Below, in pieces: positions 1 to 7,423 of a stretch of 64,000 nt of DNA. Source of the stretch: Methylocystis sp. Sn-Cys (lineage in GTDB: Bacteria > Pseudomonadota > Alphaproteobacteria > Rhizobiales > Beijerinckiaceae); assembly GCF_016745395.1 (NCBI RefSeq), contig NZ_JAERVJ010000003.1, forward strand, positions 62,001-126,000, in the 5' to 3' direction. The translations under genes were made by a program, and so were the position numbers. Position 1 is the first letter of the stretch. Every line of letters starts with the position of its first letter. The notes beneath the pieces were generated by a model. That model was not told where the DNA came from and searched no databases. It worked only from the letters and a program-made list of their open reading frames with translations.

Positions 1-321
1 CGCCGGCATGAGTTGCATGAGGCCAATCGCGCCTTTGCTGGAGACGGATTTGGCGTCGCCGTCGCTCTCGGCGCGCATGACGGCGCGCAGCCAATGGACA
101 GGGAGACGGAAGCGATTGGACGCCTCCGTCAGTGCGCTTTTGATGGCGAGACGGCGCGATTTTTCGTTCGCTATAGCGTCGCCGCCTGTGGACTCCGCAA
201 AAGCAGGAAGCGCCGAAAAGACGCAGAGCAGGGCGCGCGCACTCGCTTGAAATCTTGCCGAACCCCGGCGGATGGAAGCGCCGCAGCAAGTTACGTCTCT
301 GCAGAGGGATGGATCGACCAT
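1..321 (-). CDS. Lytic transglycosylase of a conjugative element, partial
   Basis: This is the first 107 codons of a secreted lytic transglycosylase; the rest lies left of the window. A hydrophobic signal-like stretch (about residues 30-45, ending in ALPAFAES) leads into an SLT-type domain with the catalytic-glutamate motif LRAVMRAESDGDAKS and then GAIGLMQLMP. Such VirB1/TrbN-like enzymes cut peptidoglycan locally so that a conjugation channel can pass the wall. The ATG at 321 overlaps the stop of the upstream traF relic by one base, as in the usual DUF2840-traF-transglycosylase order of Rhizobiales ICEs, and an AGGCGGAG sequence precedes it. No defect is seen in the visible part, unlike its neighbours. 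The family call is sure; whether the gene still works is unknown. Confidence 0.8.
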   Translation of the reverse strand, partial: MVDPSLCRDVTCCGASIRRGSARFQASARALLCVFSALPAFAESTGGDAIANEKSRRLAIKSALTEASNRFRLPVHWLRAVMRAESDGDAKSVSSKGAIGLMQLMPA

Positions 322-819
322 CACTCCGCCTCCGTCCAGATCGGTCGCGCTCGGCTGATGACAGCGTCAATCGGAAGCGCCCCGAATACCGCCCGTTGAG
401 CGAGGCTGGATGATCCCAATTGAGCCGGAAGTTTTCACCGGGCTTGAGCGTAAAGCATCCGCTCCAACGCGGCAGATCGCGGCCCGCGTGATCGCGCGCA
501 TTCGCCTCTGCGACGACGCTGCCGTCAACAGATATTGTGAGGTCAGCTCGGGAGACGTTCTGTCCGCGGAGCGCCGCCACTCGCTTGATGAGCAGCGCGC
601 CTTTGGGCAGCTATCCGCGCGCGGTGAGCCGCTGGCGAGGGGGTCGGGCGGCCGCGCGACGATGAGATCAGTGATGGCGAGCGCGCCGAGTGGACGGACA
701 GCTTAGAGTCCCATGGGCGCATTGGCGGACGCGTTCCAGACGAGAAGCGGCTCACAGCCGCTGGCGAAGATCGACGCGATTGCGTAGACGACGACGAAAG
801 CAAGAGCGAGTGTCCTCAT
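321..819 (-). pseudogene. traF: Broken traF (S26-type conjugal transfer peptidase)
   Basis: This is a TraF-like signal peptidase that matures conjugal pilin, now broken. It opens with a good membrane signal (MRTLALAFVVV) followed by the family block PLLVWNASANAPMGL. The expected tyrosine codon is then TAA (703-705), where intact relatives continue MGLYAVRP. The rest survives in pieces in different frames: AVRPLGALAITDLIVARPP, then after a frameshift LPKGALLIKRVAALRGQ and DLPRWSGCF, then after another shift ALPIDAVISRARPIWTEAE and a stop at 321. Total length (about 166 codons) matches intact family members, so the damage is one nonsense change and at least two small indels, not a large deletion. 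It overlaps the transglycosylase start, as in intact elements. Confidence 0.82.
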
Positions 820-829
820 GGGCGTCGCT

Positions 830-1087
830 CCAAGGCGCCGGGCTTTACGCCCGGAACGGTGGTGCAGGGCTCGCCGTCGTCTCAGGCGCGCAGGATGTCG
901 ACCCGCGAGACGAGCGTTCCATGTGCATTCGACGCCCAGCGGATGAAGGCGAAGATGGCGCCCGGCGTGAATGTCGCGACGCGTCGCCGGCGATGAGCGT
1001 TTGCTCGCTGATCGGCTTGCCAAAGCGCAGCCAGCGTTCAATCTTGCCTCTGACGAAATAGAGTTCGACTTCGGTCGGCGCGCTCAT
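830..1087 (-). pseudogene. Broken DUF2840 gene of an integrative conjugative element
   Basis: The start MSAPTEVELYFVRGKIERWL matches the beginning of DUF2840 proteins, which lie between parA and traF in many Rhizobiales ICEs. After GKPISEQTL the frame is lost, and the family sequence resumes in another frame as ATFTPGAIFAFIRWAS and HGTLVSRVDILRA, followed by a premature TGA (882-884). A faint family-like trace continues beyond that stop (DDGEPCTTVPGVKPG), and then the sequence runs straight into the traF relic, so the C-terminal half is deleted. The function of DUF2840 is not known. The frameshift and stop are read directly from the sequence; the family name is from memory of the motif. Confidence 0.75.
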
Positions 1088-1381
1088 GACCGGCCTCCGT
1101 TCGACTCATGGTCGAAGGGAGACGCGGGCCGAATTCTGTCTGCGAAGGGTCGTTGTCTCGAAGGGATGACGGCGTCGCCGTCGACCGGATGGTCGGCTCT
1201 GCGCGCGCGGCGTGGGCGCCGAGCTGCGGGTGCGCCTTCTTCTCTTACCGGCTGGCCTTTTGCTCGTGGGGCGACAGTCGAGCGGGAGGCGCCCGCCGTT
1301 AGAAGGAATCCGAAGGATTCCGAAGTTAGTAAGTTAAGAGCGCCGTGAATGACGCCGCGACAATGGCTTGGGCGCCATTTT
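1088..1381. other. Gene-free gap where parA would be expected
   Basis: In intact elements of this type a ParA ATPase gene lies between repA and DUF2840. Here only about 290 bases remain and neither strand shows a Walker A motif or any other ParA block, so parA appears deleted. The only structure noticed is a short palindrome, GGAATCC-GAA-GGATTCC, at about 1305-1321. No credible gene is visible. Confidence 0.6.
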
Positions 1382-1446
1382 GGTCCCCGATAGCACGAGG
1401 ATTTGGTCCCCGATAGCACGATAGCTTCGGTCCCTGATAGCACGAG
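1382..1446. repeat. Three direct repeats, iteron-like, beside repA
   Basis: Three near-identical direct repeats with core GGTCCCYGATAGCACGA start at 1382, 1405 and 1429, a spacing of 23-24 bases or about two helical turns. The third copy has one C-to-T change. They lie directly after the repA relic, where RepA-type elements often carry iterons or partition sites, so binding of RepA or ParA/ParB is the likely original role (inference). Confidence 0.7.
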
Positions 1447-1451
1447 GCTAT

Positions 1452-2010
1452 TCACAGCTTTTCCACAGCGGCGAGACGACGATCGAGGCGCTGAACGGCG
1501 CGCTCGAGCGGATCGGTGGTGAGCGACGCGAAGACCAGAAGTTCGCGGTCGAACAGCCCTCGGCGAATGTCGAGCCGGTAATTGGGAATGGGCTGGCGCC
1601 GAACGATGTCGCGCAGATCGAAGGCGAAATGTTTGAGCGGCGAAAGCGCGCCGGTTTGGCGTGGAGATGCGTGAAATCGAAGCTCCAGCTGCCCTGGTGA
1701 TTGCCGGCGTCCTTGCGAACGAGGCGATAAAGCCAGATAAGCCCCGTCGATTGTGACCACCAAGGCTTCGTTGATGACGTGCACATAGAACCAGTCGGGG
1801 ATGATGAGTTCGACGCCGATAGGGCGTCCGCTCGGATCGGCGGTCTCCTTCCATTCGTTGGTCGAGGAGAAGCGCCGTCGCCGGCGCTCGGTGCATTGAC
1901 GGATGGAAGTCACGGCGTTCGTCAATTGCAGGAGGTCGAAGGCGGCGCGCAGCCGTTGATAGTTGCGCACGCCCGTGGCGCGGCCGGTGAATGTGAGGAT
2001 TTCTACACGC
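1452..2010 (-). pseudogene. repA: Broken replication initiator repA of the same element
   Basis: This resembles the RPA-type replication initiator found in Tn4371-like and Rhizobiales ICEs. In one frame the sequence reads EILTFTGRATGVRNYQRLRAAF, IRQCTERRRRRFSSTNEWK, then GVELIIPDWFYVHVINEAL. It then changes frame to GLIWLYRLVRKDAGN and WSFDFTHLHAK, and back to GALSPLKHFAFDLRDIVRRQ up to the stop at 1452. There are thus at least two compensating frameshifts near 1620-1740. The N-terminal portion upstream of about 2010 is missing, with an in-frame stop there. Intact proteins of this family are clearly longer, so the gene cannot make a working initiator. Confidence 0.78.
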
Positions 2011-2164
2011 TCATGGCGAAGCTAAAGATGCAGTTGTTCGGGCCCTGACTTATCGGGCTCGCCCGCGGCGTCCTATAAATTTTCAGTGAGGCGCGAGTGG
2101 TCACCATGTGGTCACCAGCCTATAGCGCGCAGATACCACGCGACGCTTATATCTTTGATTTTGT

Positions 2165-2240
2165 TGGTGAGCGCGCCGGGGCTCGAACCCGGGACCCCCT
2201 GATTAAAAGTCAGATGCTCTACCGACTGAGCTACGCGCTC
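2165..2240 (-). tRNA. tRNA-Lys (anticodon TTT)
   Basis: A complete 76-base cloverleaf with encoded CCA. The acceptor pair GAGCGCG/CGCGCTC closes it, the anticodon loop reads CTTTTAA (anticodon TTT), and the T-arm has GGTTCGAGCCC. Its 3' end faces the conjugative-element relic at 1-2010, so it is the probable integration target (attB). Confidence 0.97.
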
Positions 2241-2394
2241 TAACCGTTTTGCCCCGTCACATCTGGCGGCGGGGCTGTAGGCAGGCGGGTCGGTCCGCTT
2301 GCCGGCCGCTGGCGCGGCTAGCGTTCAACTACCGGCCGCCGCGGGGCGGGTCAACCCCGCTTCGGCCGGTTCCGCCTTCAATCGCCCCAAAAAG

Positions 2395-2634
2395 CTAACC
2401 GGCGATGAAATTGGCGGCAATTACGACCAAGCCGAAGATCAGGGCCGCAACCACTGTGGTGATCGCGGCTTTCCTGGCGAGCTGGGGCGCGACGGGCGAG
2501 CCCGGATCGGCGCCTTCCGGCAGCTCCTCGCCCGCTTCCTCGGACGAGCGAACGCCGAGCGGCAGGACCGCAAGCAGGGTGATCCACCAGATCGTGACGT
2601 AGATCGCCAGGGCGAGGGGAAGCGGGAAGGGCAT
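2395..2634 (-). CDS. DUF1467 family small membrane protein
   Basis: A 79-residue protein with two membrane helices, one at the N-terminus (LALAIYVTIWWITLLAVLPL) and one at the C-terminus (TTVVAALIFGLVVIAANFI), separated by an acidic linker rich in Glu and Pro. This is the layout of DUF1467, a family of unknown function common in Alphaproteobacteria. It starts three bases after the stop of the methylmalonyl-CoA epimerase gene, a linkage seen in many Rhizobiales genomes, so the two are almost certainly one transcript. No catalytic residues can be named. Confidence 0.85.
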   Translation of the reverse strand: MPFPLPLALAIYVTIWWITLLAVLPLGVRSSEEAGEELPEGADPGSPVAPQLARKAAITTVVAALIFGLVVIAANFIAG

Positions 2635-2637
2635 GGG

Positions 2638-3042
2638 TCAGGCCTGCTCGAGTTCGATCAGCGTGCCGCAGAAGTCTTTCGGGTGCAGGAAGAGCACCGG
2701 CTTGCCATGGGCGCCGATCTTCGGCTCGCCGTCGCCCAGAACTCTGGCGCCCGCGCCCTTCAGTTGATCGCGCGCCGCGAGGATGTCGTCGACCTCATAG
2801 CACACGTGATGGACGCCGCCGGACGGCGACTTGGCGACGAAGCCGGCGATGGGCGAATTCTCGCCATAGGGCTCGAGTAGCTCGATCTTGGTGTTCGGCA
2901 GTTCGACGAAAACGACGGTAACGCCGTGTTCGGCGAGCGTCTCGGGCTCCGTTACCTTTGCGCCCAGCGCGTCGCGATAGACCGCCGAGGCTTTTTCCAC
3001 GCTTGCGACGGCGATAGCGACGTGATTGAGACGACCGATCAT
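2638..3042 (-). CDS. mce: Methylmalonyl-CoA epimerase
   Basis: This enzyme interconverts the (2R)- and (2S)-forms of methylmalonyl-CoA, linking propionyl-CoA carboxylation to methylmalonyl-CoA mutase and succinyl-CoA. The 134-residue protein is a two-module VOC-fold enzyme. Visible metal-ligand motifs are LNHVAIAV near the start (first His), GGVHHVCYEV in the middle, and GTLIELEQ at the C-terminus (Glu ligand). The length is exactly that of the family. The ATG at 3042 follows a GGGGAAAT sequence. DUF1467 follows directly. The identification is firm. Confidence 0.95.
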   Translation of the reverse strand: MIGRLNHVAIAVASVEKASAVYRDALGAKVTEPETLAEHGVTVVFVELPNTKIELLEPYGENSPIAGFVAKSPSGGVHHVCYEVDDILAARDQLKGAGARVLGDGEPKIGAHGKPVLFLHPKDFCGTLIELEQA

Positions 3043-3115
3043 TCTTTAATTTCCCCAAGCCGAGCGGCGACGCCGCGATGTTGCTCGCGGCATTAAGGCC
3101 ACGGCGGGACAAATA

Positions 3116-4423
3116 TCAACCGTCCTCGACGATCTGGATCGGGCTGCCGCGCAAGCTGCTTATTTCGCTGCGCAGAGGCGTGAGGCGCGGTTCATGCGGC
3201 GCGAAAACGAACCAGGGGCAGCCCTCGTCGCGCGCCCGACGGAGCGACTCTCTCGCTTCGGCGTCTCGGCCGAGCGCCAGTTTCGCGGCCGTTTCGAACA
3301 GAAGCGGCGGCGCCGCGTCGTCATTCGACGAACAGGCGGCAAGGGCCGTTTCGGCCTCGTCGTGCCGTCCCGCTCTCGCGAGCACATAGGAAAAGGCGGC
3401 GAGAAGCAGCGGGTCGTTGGGCGTCGCCTGCAATCCGTGTCGCGCCGCTTCGTGAGCGTCGTCATGCTTTCCGCACAGGCTGCACGCCGTGGCGGCGACA
3501 ACGCGCAGGCTGGCGGCGTCGGGCCGCAGATGCAGCCCCCGGCGGGCCAGCGCGTCGGTCGCTTCGGGATCGCCGGCGCAGAGCTCCAGCCAGGCGCGCA
3601 AGCTCAGAAGCGTTTCATCGTAAGGGCAAACCCGCAGCCCGGCTTCGACGTCCCGGATCGCCTCGGCCAGCCGATCGCCGCCCGCGAGCGCCCAGCCGCG
3701 GTAAGCCCGCGCCCTGCCGTAATCAGGGTCTTGCGCCAGCGCTCTGTCGAGCATCTCCAGCCCCTCGTCGAGCCGCGCCGAGAGCGTGGCGCGCGCCCAG
3801 CCCAGCGCGGCCAAAGCGGGAGGAAAATCAGGGGAAAGCGCGAGCGCGCGGCCGGCGTCGGCCTCGATCATCGCCGCCGCTTGCGCGGGGCGCAGATGCC
3901 CGCGAACGACGCGGCCGGCCGCGATATCGGCGGAAAGCGACCAGATCGCCGGCGATTCGCCCCCGTTCTCGACCGCGGCCGCGATCGCCGCTTGCGCCCG
4001 GGCGTAGCCGTCGCGGGAATGCGTTCCGGCGAGCTCATAGGCCGTCCGCCAAAGATCGAGAATGCGTCCCTCGATGGCCTCAGGCGGCGCGCGCATAGGC
4101 TCGTTCTCAGGGTCGGCCGGCTGCACCTTCGCGCGCAGGGAGAGACCCCGGCCATAGGCGGTCGCGATCAGATCGCCGGAGCCGGCTTCTCGCAGCGGCT
4201 TGCGCAAGAGATAGGCGCAGCGGTCGATCGAATCGTCCGACGGCGGGCGATCCGGCCATAGTCGGGAAGCGATCTCGGCCTTCGAGACGACTCCCCCATT
4301 CGACTCGAGAAGAAGTTCGAGCAGTTGTCGGGCCTGGGGCCCGAGGTGAATCGGGACGCCATCCCGTTGTAAGCCGGTCTGAGCGCTGTAAAAAAATCCT
4401 GCGAACCTGACAGAACCGACCAT
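3116..4423 (-). CDS. Winged-helix DNA-binding regulator with TPR repeats
   Basis: A 435-residue one-component regulator. The first 100 residues form an OmpR/PhoB-type winged helix as in CadC and HilA (LGPQARQLLELLLESNGGVV, then AEIASRLWPDRPPSDDSIDR, then a wing ending ATAYGRGLSL). There is no receiver domain. The remainder is helical, Ala/Leu-rich and built of TPR units (for example ALSPDFPPALAALGWARATL, DPDYGRARAYRGWALAGGDR), which probably bind a protein partner. The ATG at 4423 is preceded by GAGGGGACG and chosen over upstream in-frame starts that lack a ribosome site. A strong dyad at 4504-4520, upstream of the gene, may be its own operator. Target genes are not known. Confidence 0.82.
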   Translation of the reverse strand: MVGSVRFAGFFYSAQTGLQRDGVPIHLGPQARQLLELLLESNGGVVSKAEIASRLWPDRPPSDDSIDRCAYLLRKPLREAGSGDLIATAYGRGLSLRAKVQPADPENEPMRAPPEAIEGRILDLWRTAYELAGTHSRDGYARAQAAIAAAVENGGESPAIWSLSADIAAGRVVRGHLRPAQAAAMIEADAGRALALSPDFPPALAALGWARATLSARLDEGLEMLDRALAQDPDYGRARAYRGWALAGGDRLAEAIRDVEAGLRVCPYDETLLSLRAWLELCAGDPEATDALARRGLHLRPDAASLRVVAATACSLCGKHDDAHEAARHGLQATPNDPLLLAAFSYVLARAGRHDEAETALAACSSNDDAAPPLLFETAAKLALGRDAEARESLRRARDEGCPWFVFAPHEPRLTPLRSEISSLRGSPIQIVEDG

Positions 4424-4503
4424 CGTCCCCTCCCGGGTTACAATGTCCGATTTCGGCTGTCTGGCGCAAGACCTTAAAATAACAAATCTTTTTGCCTTTG
4501 GCG

Positions 4504-4520
4504 TTGCGAGAATCTCGCAA
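4504..4520. promoter_or_regulatory. Perfect inverted repeat, candidate operator
   Basis: TTGCGAG-AAT-CTCGCAA is a perfect 7-base dyad within a slightly longer imperfect one (4501-4524). It lies about 80 bases upstream of the winged-helix/TPR regulator (minus strand) and 36 bases before a hairpin terminator. Winged-helix regulators often bind such sites, so autoregulation is plausible but unproven. Confidence 0.4.
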
Positions 4521-4531
4521 ATGCCGGGCAT

Positions 4532-4568
4532 AAAAAAACGCCGGGCGTACCTCCGGCCCGGCGTTTTT
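4532..4568. terminator. Bidirectional rho-independent terminator with no gene ending nearby
   Basis: A 10-base GC-rich stem (ACGCCGGGC pairing with GCCCGGCGT) is flanked by a run of seven A on the left and five T on the right, so it could stop transcription on either strand. The flanking genes at 4423 (leftward) and 4737 (rightward) both start here and point away, so the hairpin must end an unannotated short transcript, act as an attenuator, or insulate the two promoters. Confidence 0.8.
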
Positions 4569-4736
4569 AGAACTTCCGAGCTGTCGCCCAGCGGTTCTAA
4601 GGCCGGTTTAGAGGGGCAGGGTGACGGGGAAATGACATTGCGCCGACGTTGCGTCACCTTGGCCGGCGACCGCTGGTTGTCGCGCGGGCGAAGCGATAGA
4701 CTGCAAAACAGACTTCTTTAAGGATGGGAAAGCGCG

Positions 4737-5069
4737 ATGCGTCTTGTGCTCGCTATGCTCTTGTTCGCGGCCGCCCCTGCGGCGGCGGCCGACATAAACG
4801 ACTACCCCACCTCGGCGCGCGCCGATTATGTGTTCGCCTGCATGAAAGCAAACGGCGATTCGCGGTTGTCGCTCGAGCAATGCTCCTGCTCCATCGACGT
4901 GATCGCGAGCATTCTGCCTTATGACAGCTATGTCGCCGCCGAGACGGTCGCGAGCGTCAATCAGCAGCCGGGACAGATCGGCATGATGATGCGCAACACG
5001 GGCGCCGCGCGCGATACGTTGGAAACGCTGCGTCGCGCGCAGGCCGAAGCGCAAGTGCGCTGTTTTTGA
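4737..5069 (+). CDS. Secreted conserved protein with four cysteines, unknown function
   Basis: A 110-residue protein with a clear Sec signal peptide (MRLVLAMLLFAAAPAAAA, probable cleavage after residue 18). The mature part has four cysteines: C35 in YVFACMKANG, C49 and C51 in EQCSCSID, and C109 at the end (VRCF). Their even number in a periplasmic protein suggests two disulfides or metal binding. The ATG at 4737 follows AAGGATGGGAAAG. The nnrU gene starts 42 bases after its stop and is probably co-transcribed. The pattern looks conserved among alphaproteobacteria, but no function can be named. Confidence 0.8.
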   Translation: MRLVLAMLLFAAAPAAAADINDYPTSARADYVFACMKANGDSRLSLEQCSCSIDVIASILPYDSYVAAETVASVNQQPGQIGMMMRNTGAARDTLETLRRAQAEAQVRCF

Positions 5070-5111
5070 GGCGTATAACTCTTTTTGCCAACGGCGAGGA
5101 GCCAACCCAAC

Positions 5112-5684
5112 ATGCTCGTTCTCATTCTCGGCATAGCGCTTTTCATTGGCGTCCATGTCTTTTCCACCCTGCGCGGCGCGCGCGGCCAGCTCGTCGCGCA
5201 ATATGGCCTGCAGGCCTATAAGGGCGCTTATTCGGCTGTCGCGCTTCTCGGTCTTGTGCTGATCGTCTGGGGCTTCTCGCGCTATCGCGCCGAAGGAATC
5301 ATCCAGATCTGGGACCCGCCGTCCTGGACGCGCCATATCGCCATGCCGCTGGTGTGGATCGCCTTCGTGGCGCTCGCCAGCCGCCGCGCGCCGCCCTCGC
5401 GCATCAGGGGCTGGCTGCGTCATCCGACGCTCGTCGCGCTGAAGAGCTGGGCGACCGCGCATCTTCTCGTCAACGGCGATCTCGGCGGCATGCTGCTTTT
5501 CGGCTCCTTCCTTGGCTTCGGCGTCTATGACCGAATCGCCGTCAAGCGGCGCGGCGACCTCGGTGCGCCGCGTCTCGACGCCTTCACCAAGGGCGACGCC
5601 ATCGCGCTCGGCGCCGGCACGGCGCTTTATGTGTTGTTCCTTTTGCTGCACCCCTATCTCTTCGGCGTCGCCGTTCTGCGCTGA
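5112..5684 (+). CDS. NnrU family integral membrane protein
   Basis: A 190-residue membrane protein of the NnrU family (named after a Rhodobacter gene needed for nitrite/nitric oxide reduction, and also related to isoprenoid methyltransferase-like membrane proteins). About five to six helices are visible, beginning MLVLILGIALFIGVHVFS. The family block HPTLVALKSWATAHLLVNGD followed by GGMLLFGSFLGFGVYDRIAV is intact. The ATG at 5112 is chosen because GGCGAGGAG lies at proper spacing; an upstream TTG would add nine residues without a ribosome site. No denitrification gene is seen nearby, so the role here is open. Confidence 0.88.
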   Translation: MLVLILGIALFIGVHVFSTLRGARGQLVAQYGLQAYKGAYSAVALLGLVLIVWGFSRYRAEGIIQIWDPPSWTRHIAMPLVWIAFVALASRRAPPSRIRGWLRHPTLVALKSWATAHLLVNGDLGGMLLFGSFLGFGVYDRIAVKRRGDLGAPRLDAFTKGDAIALGAGTALYVLFLLLHPYLFGVAVLR

Positions 5685-5723
5685 GCGACATAAATTCCTG
5701 CTTGGATTGCTCGCATTGATATC

Positions 5724-5826
5724 TGTCATTCCCGGCGCGCGAAGCGCGACCGGGAATCCAGAGCCAAAATAGTAAATGGTTGCTCTGGATTCCCGATCGC
5801 TCGCTGCGCGAGCGTCGAGAATGACA
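5724..5826. repeat. Dispersed palindromic repeat, family A
   Basis: A long imperfect inverted repeat running from TGTCATTCCCGG to GAATGACA, with an inner pair CGGGAATCCAGAGC / GCTCTGGATTCCCG. Related copies or halves occur at 9358, 34927, 53936, 62967 and 63938. No coding capacity. It is a mobile intergenic palindrome of the kind widespread in Rhizobiales, and may also fold as a hairpin between nnrU and gltX transcripts. Confidence 0.85.
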
Positions 5827-5870
5827 GCAGCAGTCGACCAAAATTCACATGACTTCGGAAGAGGGCCTCG

Positions 5871-7214
5871 TCAGCCGGCAAGGCGCGCGAGCGCCGTCGC
5901 GCGCCCGATCAGCGGCAGGAGCGCCGCGAGCTCGGGACCGCTTTCTTCCCCCGTAAGCGCGAGGCGCAGCGGGTGGAACAAGGCTTTTCCCTTGCGGCCC
6001 GTCGCCGTCTTCACGTCGCCGACCCAGGCGGACCAGGTCGTCTCGTCCCAAGGCTCCTGCGGCAGAAGCGCGGCGGCCTGCGCGAGGAACTCCGGCTCTT
6101 CGCGGACCGGCGCGATCTCGCCCTCGACCACGCGCCACCATTTGAGAATATCGTCGAAGGTCGAGAGATTGCCGCGCGCCGCGCGCCACAGCGGCTCCGC
6201 CTTGTGGCCGACGACGTCGAGCGCGGCGAGACGGTCGCGCACATCCTCGAATTCGAAGAGCGCCAGCGTGCGATGCGTCAGCGTTGCGAGATCATCCGGA
6301 TCGAAGCGCGCCGGATTGCGCGAGACATGGGCGAGATCGAAATGCCGCCCCAGCTCGGCGAGCGTGCGCACGGCCTGCACATTATCGGAGGAGCCGGTCA
6401 GCGTCGCGAGCGCCGCGACGGCCAGCGCCTCATAGCCTTCCTCGCGCAGCGAGGCGATGGAGAGCGAGCCGGTGCGCTTGGAAAGCCCTTCGCCGCTCGC
6501 GCCGATCAGCAGATTGTGATGGGCGAAAGCGGGCGGCGGCGCCTGCGGCGCAAGCGCCGCGAAGAGCTGGAGCTGCACGGCCGTGTTGGTCACATGGTCC
6601 TCGCCGCGAATGACATGGGTGATCTTCATGTCGATGTCGTCGGCGACGGAGGGCAGGGTGTAGAGGAAGCTCCCATCCTCGCGGATCAGCACCGGATCGG
6701 AGAGCGCCGCGCAATCGATATGCACAGGCCCGCGAATGAGGTCGTTCCATTCCACGACGCCCGGCGCGAGCTTGAAGCGCCAATGCGGCCGGCGGCCCTC
6801 GGCCTCGAGCTTGGCGCGCTCGGCGTCGGAAAGGCGCAGCGCGGCGCGATCGTAGATTGGCGGCAGGCCGCGCGCCTGCTGCATTTTGCGGCGCTTTTCC
6901 AGCTCGTCCTGCGTCTCGTAGCAGGGGTAGAGGCGACCCTCTTCGCGCAATTTTGCGGCCGCGGCCTCGTAGAGCGCGATGCGCTCTGACTGCCTGAAAA
7001 TCGCGTCCGGAGCGACGCCGAGCCAGGCGAGATCGATTTCGATCGAACCTGCAAATTCCTCGGTAGATCGGGCGAAATCAGTGTCATCGAACCGCAGTAT
7101 GAATCGTCCATGGTGCATTGTGACGAACAAATAATTGAACAACGCGACCCGCGCATTGCCGATATGGATGCGGCCTGTCGGGGACGGCGCGAAACGAACG
7201 ATCGGAGAGGTCAT
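5871..7214 (-). CDS. gltX: Glutamate--tRNA ligase
   Basis: A class I aminoacyl-tRNA synthetase that charges tRNA with glutamate. At 447 residues it carries the N-terminal Rossmann domain with the HIGH motif as HIGN ([20 protein letters not shown]), the KMSKS motif as LSKRTG ([13 protein letters not shown]) and a C-terminal helical anticodon-binding region. The family block [19 protein letters not shown] is present. The [14 protein letters not shown] form and the short C-terminus point to the second GluRS paralogue often present in Alphaproteobacteria; in species with two copies one usually charges tRNA-Glu and the other supports tRNA-Gln mischarging for the amidotransferase route. Which one this is cannot be decided here. 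Confidence 0.94.
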   Translation of the reverse strand: MTSPIVRFAPSPTGRIHIGNARVALFNYLFVTMHHGRFILRFDDTDFARSTEEFAGSIEIDLAWLGVAPDAIFRQSERIALYEAAAAKLREEGRLYPCYETQDELEKRRKMQQARGLPPIYDRAALRLSDAERAKLEAEGRRPHWRFKLAPGVVEWNDLIRGPVHIDCAALSDPVLIREDGSFLYTLPSVADDIDMKITHVIRGEDHVTNTAVQLQLFAALAPQAPPPAFAHHNLLIGASGEGLSKRTGSLSIASLREEGYEALAVAALATLTGSSDNVQAVRTLAELGRHFDLAHVSRNPARFDPDDLATLTHRTLALFEFEDVRDRLAALDVVGHKAEPLWRAARGNLSTFDDILKWWRVVEGEIAPVREEPEFLAQAAALLPQEPWDETTWSAWVGDVKTATGRKGKALFHPLRLALTGEESGPELAALLPLIGRATALARLAG

Positions 7215-7423
7215 GAGGAAGCTTCGTCAGGAGTTTTCGCAAAGCGAGGGCAGGGAAAAGAATCCCGCGCCGCAACCCTTTTGCCAAGAGCCGACGTTTT
7301 TGTCAGTCGGAATATTGAGCTGGCCGCGTCCGGGCCTGGCGCGCCGCGCCAACCGTCAGACCGAAGCCAGCCTTCGCCTGCGCCGCCAATCCGCCCAAGT
7401 CGACGCGTGAGCCGAAAAACTCG

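Noticed and set aside
1382-1446. A CRISPR array
   Set aside because: Only three repeats of about 17 bases with 6-7-base gaps; spacers are far too short and no cas gene is near. They fit iterons better.
2041-2164. An integrase remnant between repA and tRNA-Lys
   Set aside because: This is where an integrase or att site would be expected, and GTGGTCACC is repeated twice, but no integrase motif was readable in any frame.
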